DNA of 64,000 nt from Henricia sp. BOLD:AAB3569 (taxonomy: Eukaryota; Echinodermata; Asteroidea; Spinulosida; Echinasteridae), in NCBI GenBank assembly GCA_037783545.1, contig JBBELK010000024.1, positions 806,001 through 870,000 of the forward strand, written 5' to 3'. Numbering within the stretch: position 1 is the first letter of the stretch; the number at the start of each line of letters is the position of its first letter. The position numbers were made by a program, and so were the translations under genes. The notes beneath the pieces are model-generated. The model worked only from the letters and a program-made list of their open reading frames with translations. It made no database searches and had not been told where the DNA came from. Positions 12,987-24,800 of the stretch are shown here, in pieces.

Positions 12987-13629
12987 CTGTAAATTTAAAA
13001 GAAATAAAAAATTGTCAGAATCAAAAATTTTAATATTATAAATATGTTCAATCAAAAAATATAAGAACATGGTACACATTGTACATAGCAATATATGGTG
13101 CATGCATTGTATACAAATGCAATTTTTTAAACAGAATTCCATGTTTGAAGATCAAGCTCTCCCTGTTTTTTAAATGTTTGAAATTTTAAGGGCACTTAAA
13201 GTGTTGTGATAAACAAAATACACAAATGACACTTTAAAATCCCCTTTAAAATGCCCCTGCTTATAAAACACTTTTAAATCTCCTTTAATAGAAACATCAG
13301 CCATCCGAAATGAAAACATATCAATAACATTAAATACCACTTGAAGGTAGATTAGGCTAAAATAAGCTTCTCTTCAGTTGGCCTATTAAAAGTGAATACA
13401 ACTTCATTGGTAATTTGAGCACCTGGGAGGCGAGGATACGACATACCGAAGTCAGACCCAGGCAAATTGCAAGGAATTCATTTAGTTTCAACTGAAGTAT
13501 TTGACAGAGGGCGCTCTATATACTTTTTTGTATACAATTTTACCCAAAACACTGTGACAGAGAAAAAAAGTACAAATGGCATTTGATAAAAACCTAAATG
13601 TTGATTCAGTCTAATCAGGGAGGAAATAC

Positions 13630-14470
13630 TTAAAGGTAGTTTACTTGTTTGGTAATTACCCTCCAAAACAATTCTGAATTATTACCTAAAAGCTTACTTG
13701 TTATCAAGATGGTAAGGCCAATGAAATTAGATTACTAGTTTCTCGTCAGCGCCCGCATGTGATTTTGACCCCGCACCAAAAAATTTCATTATGCCAAAAT
13801 TTCATTATTTTGCAAAAAAAGGGGGGAAATCAGATGCAAACTACTCCCAAATGAAAAGCTTCCATTTGAGTTGTGCAGTCGCAATCTGTGTTTTGCAGCT
13901 TTTGTGTTTATATTTAAATATATTGCTCTTTCGTAACCAGACATCCTTTGTCATTTCCCATTATTTTGTCATCTCAACTTGTTCCTTCAAACACAAGCAA
14001 CCCGGTTTAACTCAATGGAATTGATACTGGCACCAAACCATTTCTGGGTGAGTTTAGAGCCTTAATAATCAGTTTCTAAATGACAGTTTGTGTATGTATG
14101 TGTAAAGGTTGTATTTTTCATTGATTAAATAATAAATAATGAATAATGAAAAAAATCCCTCACCAAAATTTGATAAATGGTTGACGAGAAACTAGTAATC
14201 TAATTTCATTGGCCTAATGGTAGTACATGTAATCATCTTGTGAAATTATTTCGTCTGAAGTGCCCCCAAAATGACAAAAACTATTTGAATCTCCAAAGAT
14301 CGCCTGAAGGAGATCTTTGGAGCCATTCATTCATGTACAAAACCGTGATTGGATTTTAAAAAAAATGTTCTGAAGTATTTATCTATTTGGCTGATATAGG
14401 TAGTTTTTCTCGACCTAGGCTATGCAATTATCAATGGAAATAGTTTACCAAACAAGTATACTACCTTTAA
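13630..14470. mobile_element. TTAA-ended MITE hosting a nested element
   Basis: The ends are ttaaaggtagtttacttgtt and its near inverse (accaaacaagtatactacctttaa). The interior is interrupted by the element at 13716-14214. Confidence 0.65.
13716..14214. mobile_element. Harbinger-like MITE nested in 13630-14470
   Basis: Terminal inverted repeat ggccaatgaaattagattac (over 30 bp, near perfect). It is flanked on both sides by TAA, the target type of PIF/Harbinger elements. No transposase ORF. Confidence 0.72.
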
Positions 14471-14654
14471 TGGTCTAATTACCTCAATTGGACTTTACCA
14501 TTGAATCAAACACAGGTTTGGTTCAGCATTTTTTTAAAAAGGCGATCGCGAGTTGATGCTGTATCAATGTAGACCTATTGTCAAATCACTGAAATATGAA
14601 AATCTGTCCCCCGTCATGGCCGCCGGTGCAAAGGGGCTATAGGGATGAACTCAC

Positions 14655-14834
14655 ATTGTACAGTATGTCCTCTGCTTCCACTTCAATAGCTTTCCTCTCT
14701 CTTTCTCCCCAGTCAAGAATTAGATCGTCAATTTTTCTGGATCGGTGAGGGATCACCCGATTCTCACGGCTAGGGCTAAGGCTGCGACTACGGACATGGC
14801 GCTTGGTGAGGGGACGATTCTTAGCAGTGATTTT
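14655..14834 (-). CDS. Internal exon of an unidentified minus-strand gene
   Basis: 180 nt, phase 0 to phase 0, 60 residues, starting KITAKNRPLTKRHVRSRSLS and continuing PSRENRVIPHRSRKIDDLIL then DWGERERKAIEVEAEDILYN. The acceptor is excellent (ccatccatttcttccag) and the donor is gtgagt. The other two frames have stops. The composition is that of real protein: a basic Ser/Arg patch followed by an acidic helix. I do not recognise the family. The next exon downstream may be the 12-nt microexon at 12975. The rest of the gene was not found with confidence. Confidence 0.68.
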
Positions 14835-15157
14835 CTGGAAGAAATGGATGGTGGAAAAAGTAGTAAGTACACTGGTCATGGAGGTCATGGAGGTCACCCA
14901 GGTTCACTTTTTAAAAATGTTTCTTGACTCGTATTTGTTTTGGTTTGAATACACGCAAATATTTTATTGTGGGTATGCATTCCGCTTGAATTATTTTGTA
15001 TTTGATTAGACAATTGTATCTGCATGACGGACACACCTTGTCACAGGAATAGTTGAAAACATTTGTTTGACAACATACCAATTAATATCCCTAACTTATT
15101 GTGAGTAGTGTACATATAAAAGTTAAAATATTCAAATGAGGACAAAGGCGGTTTCTC

Positions 15158-15296
15158 TAAAGGCACAGGCTCGTCAGCAATGCGCGCACGCCAAATTCGT
15201 GCTACGAAATACGCAGCTCCATGCCTTTGCTATGGAGCTGCGTATTTCGTGGCACGAATTTGGCGCGCGCGCATTGCTGACGAGCCTGTGCTTTTA
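15158..15296. mobile_element. Palindromic MITE family A, copy 3
   Basis: 139 bp, the best-preserved copy. Arms of over 60 bp pair almost perfectly (gcacgccaaattcgtg / cacgaatttggcgcgc). Confidence 0.88.
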
Positions 15297-15360
15297 ATCC
15301 ATATTTAAAACAAAGCTGGCAAACGCTTTCGTGTCATGGTAGGTAGGCCTACATGTACTT

Positions 15361-15602
15361 GGCAGGGTTGTAGAGTCCATCACAAATCCTCACAAGCCTA
15401 ACACAAGTCCCTGGGTCTTAATTCAATTAAGTCACAATCTATTCAAATGAACTCCAACAAAGGCATTCTTTTGTGCGTGTTCATCTTTTGCTTCTTGTTA
15501 CTGGACTTGTGACTGACTGGTGTGGGACTAATAGACTAATTGTGATTTTATGGGCTCTGGACTTGTGATAGATTTGTGATGGATTCGACTACAACCCTGG
15601 TA
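15361..15602 (-). mobile_element. Repeat family U, copy 1
   Basis: About 240 bp built from 'cacaagtcc/ggacttgtg' motifs around 'gaatgcctttgttggagttc'. It is inverted relative to the copy at 48949-49203. Confidence 0.65.
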
Positions 15603-15713
15603 TTTGATGGACATTTTCTTTAAAAAACCAGAGTTCATGGACTTTTTTAAATATCGCCTAATCTGTTTACCCAAAAGCTGTCAGGTTATGCAATAATTTA
15701 CATATGCCACGCC

Positions 15714-15821
15714 TTAAAGGCACAGGCTCGTCAATGCGTGCGTGAGGCCAAATTCGTGCCACGAAATACGCAGCTCCATGCCTTGGCTATGGAGCACGCA
15801 TCGACGAGCCTCTGCCTTTAA
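15714..15821. mobile_element. Palindromic MITE family A, copy 4 (short)
   Basis: Starts ttaaaggcacaggctcgtca. The right arm is truncated internally (gcatcgacgagcctctgcct), so the hairpin is asymmetric. Confidence 0.8.
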
Positions 15822-16778
15822 TCAAGTCTTTTAATTATTTTGGCTTTGTCAACTTTTGTTGTGTCAACTAAAAAATATAAAATAACAATATACATAAATA
15901 TGCCCTACCACCACAGAAAGTTTTTGTTTAGCATTGGAAATACAATTTAAAAAATGTTAACTCTGCAAAATACTAGGTAATTACACCAGATGTTGCCCAA
16001 ATCACCCTTTAAAATAAGAAAATAAGCTGGTACATGTATAAAGTGCGAATAATTTCATCTTCAAACATTTTTCAAAAGTGTACCTGTTGAAAAGTATTCC
16101 AAAATTATTTTCTTTCAATAAATAATGGCAATTTATGCATAGCATGGTACCAACCAATCTGCTCCCTATTCCACAACCCTCCCTCCCCCCAACATTCACC
16201 TCAATTTGAACTCTGAATTGAACAAACACTTTACAGAAGGGGGCGGGGTTTAAACATTGGCTACAGGTGTGCCACTTTTGGAACAGGTTGAAAAGTGCGT
16301 GCCTATAGCCTTGTGCACATTGAGCCAGACTTAGACCTTCACCGTTCTGCATCCATGAACACCTGGGTGAGCGAAGTAAGACCCAAAACACACTTTAACA
16401 ATCCATCAAATTTTAATCTATAGGCAAGACAGGTATTTGTGAACTGGCTCACATATCCTGAAAGGTCATACTGATTTCAAAAAAATAGTGTCTGTGTTTA
16501 AGGTCAAATTCATGCTGAAAATAACTTTGAATGATGAAAAGTATTTGCTCAGTTTGCATATATTGGGTTTTCAATTAGACATTATTTTTAAAGAAATTCA
16601 CTATGGAAAAAGTGAGGGAGTCAAAAAGTGCAATTTATGCAACTGTCATCCCTCAGACATCAATTGGAAATAGCCCAAGTAAACATGGTAAAGAATGAAA
16701 ACAATACAGACCAACTGTATAGAACCCGTTCTCTCAAAACCCAGGTAAAACAAAAAGTGAATATTTTTTTATGACATT

Positions 16779-16912
16779 TAAAGGCACAGGCTCGTCAGCA
16801 ATGCGCGCACACCAAATTCGTGCCACGAAATACACAGCTCCATAGCAAAGGTATGGAGCTGCGTATTTTGTGGCACGAATTTGCCGCGCGCGCGCATTGC
16901 TGACGAGCCTTA
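16779..16912. mobile_element. Palindromic MITE family A, copy 5
   Basis: Same ends and core as 15158-15296. The right terminus is eroded (gacgagccttaattgc). Confidence 0.83.
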
Positions 16913-17389
16913 ATTGCTTTTAAGCTTCATATATTTAATAGTGCCACTTATGAAGAGCTGAACTGTGGTGAAACAGGGTTGGCTAAAAAAAAAATCTTAA
17001 ATCTGAATGATCCTCTTAAATTCATTTTCCATGCAAGACGTTAGTCAAAGTGAGTGCAAAACGATTCACAAAAAGAACAATCAAAACTCTTTGCTTATTC
17101 CTTCGAGCCGCTCTGCCAATCTACATGTATGGTCTGAAAGGGCTGTTCCATTATTATTTTTTGGTCACTTATGAAAAGAAAAATTTGCAGGCCAGGTTCG
17201 TCATGACAGACAGAATTAAAGAGGTGAAGCAAAAAAAGGTAGGTCACTTGAATAAGCCAGAGTAGCTGAGACTTTTTTTGTGTGTTCAACTCGGACCCCA
17301 CTCGTTGAGTTGGCCATGATGCCTCTTCAAGATACATTTTCTGGGGCCAACTTAGCCAGCGTGCCTGATAAAGTTTGTAAAGTTTTTAA

Positions 17390-17640
17390 CTATCGTCTTG
17401 GATAGTGAAACAAAATGCAGAAAATTGAATAAAATCTGAACGACTTAACACACGACACATCAATGGAAGACTTTTGAGCCGCTTGGTGGCAGCAAACAAA
17501 CCGGTCCTTTTCCATTATGTCATACTGAGCATGCATGCAAATGTGCATGACATAAACAATGGAAAGAATCAGCTCAAATGTGCATGACGTAAACAATGGA
17601 AAGAATCGGTGTGTTTGCTGCAACCACGCGCGCATTTCAA
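17390..17640. repeat. Short tandem duplication
   Basis: 'atgtgcatgac(a/g)taaacaa' plus 'tggaaagaatc' occurs twice in tandem near 17539-17606, within a longer stretch with inverted matches (gcagcaaacaaaccg / cggtgtgtttgctgc). Confidence 0.55.
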
Positions 17641-17662
17641 ACTAAAGTCTCCCAAATTGTTT

Positions 17663-18329
17663 GTTCAGTGTCCAGTTTTTTTCCATGGGTGTTGAGATTT
17701 TGATACCATATCATGTGTCATATTTTTCTACCATTCTGAAATTTTGCATTCTCAATCTGTATATTTTCAAGAATATGGCCGAGCGGTCTAGTGCGTCGAA
17801 CTCAAGTTCCTGTGCCAGTACTAGAATGTGGGTTCGATTCCGGGCCGTGACGGGTTGTGGCACTTGTGCTCTTGAGCAAGGCACTCAATCACACTTGTTC
17901 CGTACTTCGGAAGAGCTGTAAAGCCGTTGGTCCAGTGTGTTAGGTTTCAGTAACGCACTTTAAAGATCCCAGAGCATTTTTTCGTGAGAAGCAAGGGGAG
18001 GGATTCCCCGGTATCTCTGGCCGTTTCTAATTCAACTTAGAAGTTGATAGTTATTCGAATATGTTAATTGATCCCATTCCTGTAATTGGCAGTCCTTCTG
18101 CTGTTGGATGTGGTGAATAAATAAATAAATAGATATCGTTAAAAAACCACCGAAGTTTTGTAAAATAATTTATCCGTTCCATAAAGCAGTGCAGTGATCA
18201 AACCAACCTTTTTGCTTCCACATCCAAATTGGAGATTGCAAATTTCCTGTTTTCTTCCCATTTTAGGGAGGTATTTTACAAATTAGAACAAATTCCATTT
18301 TCTGGAAAAATCTGAACAACTCCTTTAAA
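17663..18329. mobile_element. MITE family C, copy interrupted by a SINE
   Basis: The left part (gttcagtgtccag... to aagaatat) and right part (gatatcgttaaaaaacc... to actcctttaa) together match the intact copy at 57837-58144. They are separated by the tRNA-derived SINE at 17777-18130. Confidence 0.75.
17777..18130 (+). mobile_element. tRNA-derived SINE, family 1
   Basis: Pol III A box ggccgagcggtctagtgcg and B box gggttcgattcc mark a tRNA-like head. Then come 'cttgagcaaggcac', the central block 'aaagatcccagagcat', 'ccggtatctctggcc' and an (aata)n tail. Inserted in MITE family C. Confidence 0.82.
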
Positions 18330-18656
18330 TAAGACTGAGCAAAATTACCTCATCTGCAAGCATCCTTGGCAAACTTCCAACAACGTCCAACATCCAAAGT
18401 CTCCCCCTCCTTTTTTGACACTAATAACTCTTTACTAGGGTTCAGTTAAAATATTTTCCCCTCCTACACGCAAGTAATTCTGCTCCCCAGCGCTCGATGA
18501 TAATCCTGCTTTCTCATTGGCTGAGAGAGCAACAAAAGACCAAACTCGGTGAACCAATGGCAAGGTTTGGTTTGTCCTTGTTGTAATAAAAGTGCCTGAC
18601 CGTGCCTCACAAAGTCAAATACACCAGACACTGGGGTGTTACTTCAACCTATCACA

Positions 18657-18815
18657 ATGAAGAACCAAGTTGGACCTGAGAAGTTCAGGGTCACAACTGG
18701 CATGATGGATTGGACTGTCTACTTTTCTGAAAAGGGCTGTAAAAGTTGCCAAGTCAAAACAGGGCATCTAAAATTTGGACCAATCAGGGAAAATGGGAGG
18801 AAAGCTAGAACTTAG
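18657..18815 (+). CDS. Small ORF behind a promoter-like stretch, unidentified
   Basis: A 52-codon ORF beginning MKNQVGPEKFRVTTGMMDWT. Upstream on the same strand are two CCAAT-type boxes (reverse at 18516, forward at 18554) and a TATA-like taataaaag at 18584, at natural spacing for a transcription start near 18615. No homologue recognised and no Kozak G at +4. It may be non-coding. Confidence 0.22.
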   Translation: MKNQVGPEKFRVTTGMMDWTVYFSEKGCKSCQVKTGHLKFGPIRENGRKART

Positions 18816-19608
18816 AAGGGCTCTGTGAAAAGATTACCATGCAAACACCCACTGGGACCCCATGCACTATGGGACAACCCTACAAAATTATTCACATTTT
18901 CCCCCCTCAACTCTCAAAAAAGTTTTTCGTTTTGCGTTTGTTATCATCAAACTAACATTTTTACATGGGAAAATCCTGGGTGTCCGTTCTTGGTAATCTA
19001 CCTGAGCTACAATTGCTCTACATCATACTGTCTCACTCTCAGGGAATGCAGCAATTTCAGAAAGTTATTTTGTGTTCGTTTTTGGTAATTGGGGAATTTT
19101 TGGAACACCTAACATGGCAAAAATGCGGGAATTTCAACATTCCAATTTCACGTCCCTTAAGTTCTTGCAGTCCGAGTATTGGGCGTGACGAGCAACACGT
19201 AGGGTCCAAGCAGGGTATGAATACCATACACTTTCACCACTAATTCTTCCTAATATGACACGATAATGCCCCAGAAAGTGTAAATTTAGTGAGGAAACAT
19301 GAATTTAGCAGTGAGAAAACATTTGGAATTTGTAGTCCCCGGTCCGTGACCTCGCCACCCATGCCCTATTGATGAACAATGGCTGGTGAATAGGGTAGCG
19401 ACCTCGCGGCTATGGCATGCACTATGCACACTTAAAACCCAATTTATGAGTAGAACAAAACATAGATTTTTATTTTTTAGAAAACTGTCTATCAATATTT
19501 TATTATGTCTATGTGTTTTGTGCACAAGGTCTGAAGTCATGCTCAACTACTCAATTATTTCATAACCTACGTACGTTTATAATAACATTTACGGCCTTAA
19601 ATACTCAC

Positions 19609-19670
19609 AATTTTGTCTTCTTTTCTTTGCTCCAAAGTTGGCCCCGTCGTTTCCAAATAATCAGAGACAT
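19609..19670 (-). CDS. Candidate first exon of a minus-strand gene
   Basis: An ATG at 19670 opens MSLIIWKRRGQLWSKEKKTK and runs into a good donor (gtgagtat), phase 2. The sequence just upstream (19671-19800) is locally CpG-richer, as in a promoter. It lies between ODAD4 and the exon at 14655 on the same strand. It cannot join that exon directly because the phases differ, so an unseen exon would be needed. Product not recognised. Confidence 0.28.
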
Positions 19671-20196
19671 GGAGAGAAATCAATGTCACTGAAATAATGG
19701 CGACCGTGCACGATCGACGAGGCCCCTTGCAGTTTTGTGTTTACCGCACATTCCACGTTTATCAAGTTCTAACTGTAGAGGGCGTGATGCCTAAATTGTG
19801 GCGCATTTTAGTTAAAGGGATATCTTATCATTTTTAGCCCTAGAATATTACATGTGTATTTAATAAACATTGACCCCAAAAAAAATCACAAAGGGTCCCG
19901 TTTCTTTTTCCTTTGGTCTTCCATTCTGTTTTCCTGTTTCAATTAGTTTTTTTTTCTTGCTGGAAATGACCCCCAGACCTCCATGAAATAAAAACCACCA
20001 AATGAAACTGGCATCAAAAACATTTTCATTTGATTTATTAAACCTTTACAATGTATTACCACTTTAACGCCACTTCTAGATGAAAAACAAATGAAAACAA
20101 ATCATTGTAATAACATTAAAAAATGTTTGTAGTACTTGGACGGTTTGTCTTTATATAATTAATGCATTTACACTTGTTGCCACACGTAAATCACCT

Positions 20197-20423
20197 GGGG
20201 CCAATTTCATAGAGCTGCTTACAGCCTATTTTCTGTTAATCATCAAGCTATTTCAAACACTGTTAATGGTAAGCAAATAAAAACGTTCATTAACTACAGG
20301 GCCGCAACAATAGCCGTCTCCAAGCGCAAGGATGTTTAGCCATGCTGCGACCATGAAATAGTGCTTAACTCGTCTGCTATAGTAAGCACGCCTTTTCAGC
20401 TCAAGCAGCTCTATGAAATTGGT
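20197..20423. mobile_element. MITE family I, intact copy
   Basis: Ends ggggccaatttcatagagct and agctctatgaaattggtc. About 227 bp. It preserves the uninterrupted site gtgcttaactcgtctgc that carries an insertion in the other copy at 39330. Confidence 0.75.
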
Positions 20424-20862
20424 CTTTTTTAAATGCCATTTGTTTAAGGTAAAAGTAATGGAAACACAATTGCTTTTCACAATACTCTGACAAGTAAAAC
20501 CAACACACTATCAGTAGTAATTATTTATATATTTATAAAATCATATTTTATATTACAGAATCATATTTCCAAATATTTCTGAGTGAATATGTCGATTTAT
20601 GTTTGAACAATGGGGCCTCTTTCAACTTCAAAATTGTTAATAAAGTAAGAATAAATTTCTTGGTTTGCCCAAGTGACAAAATAATCCATCAAACGTATAA
20701 TACCGGAACAAATTTTGCAATTTCTTTTCAGAAATTGCCACTGGCAATTTTTTTTGGAGCAGGACTTTATTTCGGTGAATTGAAAATATTGAATTTGACA
20801 TGCAAAAAAATAACAGAGGATCAGGTTTTTCCATTCGGGGAAAACTGTTGGTTGTTTGTCTC

Positions 20863-21307
20863 AATGCATAGTTCCGACCTGTCAATCAAGCCGAACCCGC
20901 CGACCAATCACAACAGAGCTAGCAGACAGCGCCCACATAGGTCAAAGTGATGCAATCATCACAAACAATCACGCGATTTTCTGCCCGTACAGTTTGTATG
21001 TTGTATGCGCCAGTGACCGGGTGAATTTTGGTTTCAATGTCGGGCGATTCGCTGTTCAAAGGTAGGAAAGCGCATTTTTATGAATATATGTCATCCCTGC
21101 ATTACTAGCCCTTCGCTCAGTGTGTGCTACGGTAACTGTCAACCCTCAAACATAAATACCTTTGAGTTTTCTCCAATGAATCTGTGCTTTCCATGCCGAG
21201 TCCCGTTGCTTTGTACGTTGTGTTGCCATTTTTTGCGATGGCTTGTGAGCACATAGCAACAGTATCTAAGGGGCAGGGTTAACTGGGCAATCTCGGAACT
21301 ATGCATT
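20863..21307. mobile_element. MITE family B, copy 1
   Basis: 445 bp. Terminal inverted repeat aatgcatagttccga / tcggaactatgcatt. Shared interior 'gccgaccaatcacaacagag'. Two more copies are at 26191 and 41147. Confidence 0.85.
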
Positions 21308-21667
21308 GAGTCTACCAACTTCAATGAAAACATTTAGGTCTACTTGATGGATACCGGCGCATTACAAATATTCATTATTATTATTATTACTTCACGGAGG
21401 GAGAGCAGCGCTAACGGGTTGCTATTTTGCTGACCTATTTTTTTTTCCTTTGCACACACGTTGTTGGATTCCCCTCCTACCTTAGCATGTCTTCATTATT
21501 GTCTCTTCAGAGGTTACTTCAGGCTTATGAGCTACAGTGCATTAGAGGACACTTTGAAATCCTTGTTTTTAGTACCAGAAAAAAAAAATTTTTAAACAAA
21601 TAAAATAAAATAACTTTAAAAAAAGAAAAATAAAAAGTGATTGCCAACCAAATGTAGCAGACCGATA

Positions 21668-21673
21668 TTTATT
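21668..21673 (-). other. ODAD4 polyadenylation signal candidate
   Basis: AATAAA on the minus strand, 24 nt beyond the ODAD4 stop codon. If used, the 3'UTR would be unusually short. Confidence 0.45.
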
Positions 21674-21697
21674 GCCAGTGTACACTATAGGCATTCT

Positions 21698-21894
21698 TTA
21701 ATCACTTTTATGAGATTTGGATGATTTAGATGATTTTGAAGACGCTGATGATTTGGACGATTTGGATGATTTAGATGATTTAGATGATTTAGATGATTTA
21801 GATGATTTAGATGATGCTGCTGAATTACGTCGTTCCTTGACTGGAATGTTCTCTTCTTGTTCGGCATCCTCGGTCACAGGTTGTTTGACAGCAT
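21698..21894 (-). CDS. ODAD4: ODAD4 exon 11 (last, Ser-Lys repeat tail)
   Basis: 197 nt including the stop, residues about 586-650. After NIPVKERRNSAA comes a run of Ser-Ser-Lys triplets ending KSHKSD. The DNA is an imperfect 9-bp tandem repeat (tcatctaaa on the coding strand). The opposite strand therefore shows a spurious Asp/Leu-rich ORF. The acceptor is tttctacag. Confidence 0.9.
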
Positions 21895-24800
21895 CTGTAG
21901 AAACGAAAACTGGGCGGTTTAATTTGGCAATGGAGTTGGCATATGCTGATGATTTCAGAAACATACGGACTTGGTGGTGGGGGTACAGCTTGCACTGGAA
22001 TGCCATAGGAATGCACAAAATTTTAAAGGTTTATGTTCGTGAATGCTGGAATTGACTCATTCGTAAGGGATGTAAAGCCGTTGGTCCAGTGTGTTAGGTA
22101 ACGGTAACACACTTTAAAGATCCCAGAGCATTCTTTTATGAAGAGCAAGGGGATTTCCCGGTGTCTCTGGCCATTTCTAATTCTTCATGGGTTTCCTCAC
22201 GCTTGCGAGTGACAGTGCAATGGGATCCTTGGTATGAATACCAGAAAAAAATAATAATAATGTGAATGGTACCAATCTTCGTTCAGTGAGGTTTGTACGC
22301 ATGTTTAAACGATGACCTACTAATCTTCGTCAAATGACGTGATTTCCCCAGTGGAACAAGTTCCATGACACATGCAACATGCAGACCTTGGTGTGCAAAA
22401 TCTTACCAATTAGCACAACGTTTAAGCACCAACATAAAATATGTACAGATTAAGTCCTAGCTAATCGTGAACTTACAGGGAGTCCCAAATAATTTGTCAC
22501 ACTGTAAAATTAGTGGTCTCACGTTCACAAAAGTTAAGACGAGTTTAATGCATCCTAATTCCCACACCAGCGTCCCACGATAAGAAGAGTGACCCTTCCT
22601 AAGACGCGTCATTGCGCTTTGTGAAACTGGCCCCTGGTCATGCAAAAGCAGCACATTAAAACAAGATTATTATTATTATTATTATTATTTCTTTCTGGTA
22701 TTCATACCAAGGATTCCTCAATAGTGCTCATTGCACTGTCACTCGTAAGCGTGAGGAAACCCATGAAGAATTAGAATTAGAAATGGCCAGAGACGCCGGG
22801 GAATCCCCTTGCTCTTCACGAAAGAATGCTCTGGATGGATTAACACAAAGATGGATTAACACAAAGAGAATCAGTTAGGCAAAATGAATGTCTGCGTACC
22901 TTGAAGACTGTGTTGACTCTGGTTTTTCTGATCATCCTCTTCAAACTTCTCTTCATACTGATCCTCTGCGATTTGCTCACGTTTCTCATCCTCTTGTGCT
23001 GCAGGCTGTGACGGCTCCTCTGAGGAATAATATTTTATTGTGGAAGAGTTTATAACAAGTTTAATTAAACATACTAATCTTTTTATTTTAATTTAGGCAT
23101 GTTATTTTCTAATGGATGCAGCCATAAAATAACTTGGGCTGGCAAAAGAACGACCCCAGTGTCTTTTGAGAAAAACTATCAGAAAAACTAAGGCACAATA
23201 ACAAATTTGTCATGCTCATCTCTGAGCTTCTGTATCTTGAAGATTTTCGCACTGGACCTGGCCAACAAGAGTTTGAAACAATGGCCGTTTTATTATTATT
23301 ATTTTATTCGTCATCATCACGTCGGACAAAACAATACATAACCTAAAAATAAAGACAAGACAGCAGAAGCTGAAAGAGGGAACTTAATCACTGTTGCCCG
23401 CACGCAAACAGCCCCAAAGTTTTTGAGGCGCACCGATCCAGAGGCGACCTCATCTGACACAGGTTAATAACCAAACAAATTTGGTTTTCTGAGACTTGGT
23501 TTTCCCGGAAACCTTTTATTGCTTTGTTCAAACATCTTTTTGAACTTGGTGGAAATCACTGGAGCAGTCTTGAAAGCAATAGACCGATCCAGTAAGCTCT
23601 GCCCATTTAGAAATTGCCTAGCAACATGCCACACATGTAAGGCACGTGCAGTAGAGTCGCGTGGCTGTGCCATGCGTCAGCGTCCGCGCCCTGGTCAGCG
23701 CGTATTGAAATACGCACACAGAAACTGCACGCTCGAAAGCAAAATGTGCACTTAAGTATCTGGTCGTGTGCGTGCACGTACAACACGCCTGCATTACGCG
23801 TAATGCGCGCGATCGAACAAAAACATCTCGACACACATCTAGAACGCAGTGAATGCACAACATAGCAAAACGACAAGCTAATTTTTGTGAGTTTTTCCCG
23901 TTTACACAAAAACACATTTATGAAGGGATTAAAAGTAGGTTAGGATATAGTCTTATACAATCCATTTTAAACCGGTCCTCTGCGCTGATAAAAATTATGT
24001 TTATGGTGTTTTTGCGTCACTCGTGCTGCATTTCGCTGTAGCTCTGTGCACAATATATTGAGGACTCAGGTAACCAAAATGGAGATCCACTTTTTGGTTA
24101 CCTCAACCCGAGGCTGTGATTGGTCAATTCCAAAATGGGCGGAGCTTACTGGATCGGTCTAGATTCCAAAGTGACTGTTCGATCAGTGCCTTGTTATGCA
24201 CAAATTCACTGTATTCAACAAACGTCCGTTTTGATCAAAAAATGATTTCTTAAGAAAACTACGCTTCTTTTCTTAACTATTCATGCACAACTCAACTTGG
24301 GACCTGTCTGTCTCCATATTTCCACCATACCTCACAAAGGGTAATTAATGATTATCTTTCAATAAATACAAAATGAGACAAACCATCAACTTTCTTGTCT
24401 TCATCAAAGGTCCTTTTTTCCTCTCTCTCTTGTTCTTGTTGTTCCAGCAGCTCGTCTTGTTTCTTCTCCTCCACTTCCTCAGGGTCTGCCTGCCTGTTAT
24501 CACCTTCCCGAATCCCCTGAACGATCTTCCGATTGAGTTCATCCAAAGCCTTGGCGATGGCTCTCTGTGCTGGTTCGTCACCTTGCACCGTGGCCATCTC
24601 ATGCGCTCGCTCAAAGGAATCAATAGCATCCTGTAGGTCCCCAAGTTTAACTGGAATCGAAAACCAAAATATGATGTATTAGAGTATGCACATTCACACT
24701 ACCAATCTTACGATTAGTGAAAAATTTCTCTCATTCCAAGTTTGATTGTATCATTTTAGTGGTGATTAAAGGAGCTAGTCCAGATTTATCCAGAAAATAA

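Noticed and set aside
16002-16391. 129-residue minus-strand ORF
   Set aside because: No domain, odd composition and no splice context; the sequence contains repeat-like tracts. Treated as chance.
17777-17860. tRNA gene
   Set aside because: A and B boxes are present, but the cloverleaf cannot be completed and the sequence runs into a SINE body; it is a SINE head.
20603-20950. 115-residue plus-strand ORF
   Set aside because: It ends within MITE family B; the B-derived part recurs in ORFs at 26192 and 41148, so it is repeat-encoded by chance.
21717-22055. 112-residue Asp/Leu-rich plus-strand ORF
   Set aside because: It is the antisense of the Ser-Ser-Lys repeat tail of ODAD4; the minus-strand frame has splice and homology support.
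23607-23917. Overlapping cysteine-rich minus-strand ORFs
   Set aside because: They lie inside the TA-flanked MITE at 23579-24163; two frames are open at once because of CpG-rich composition.
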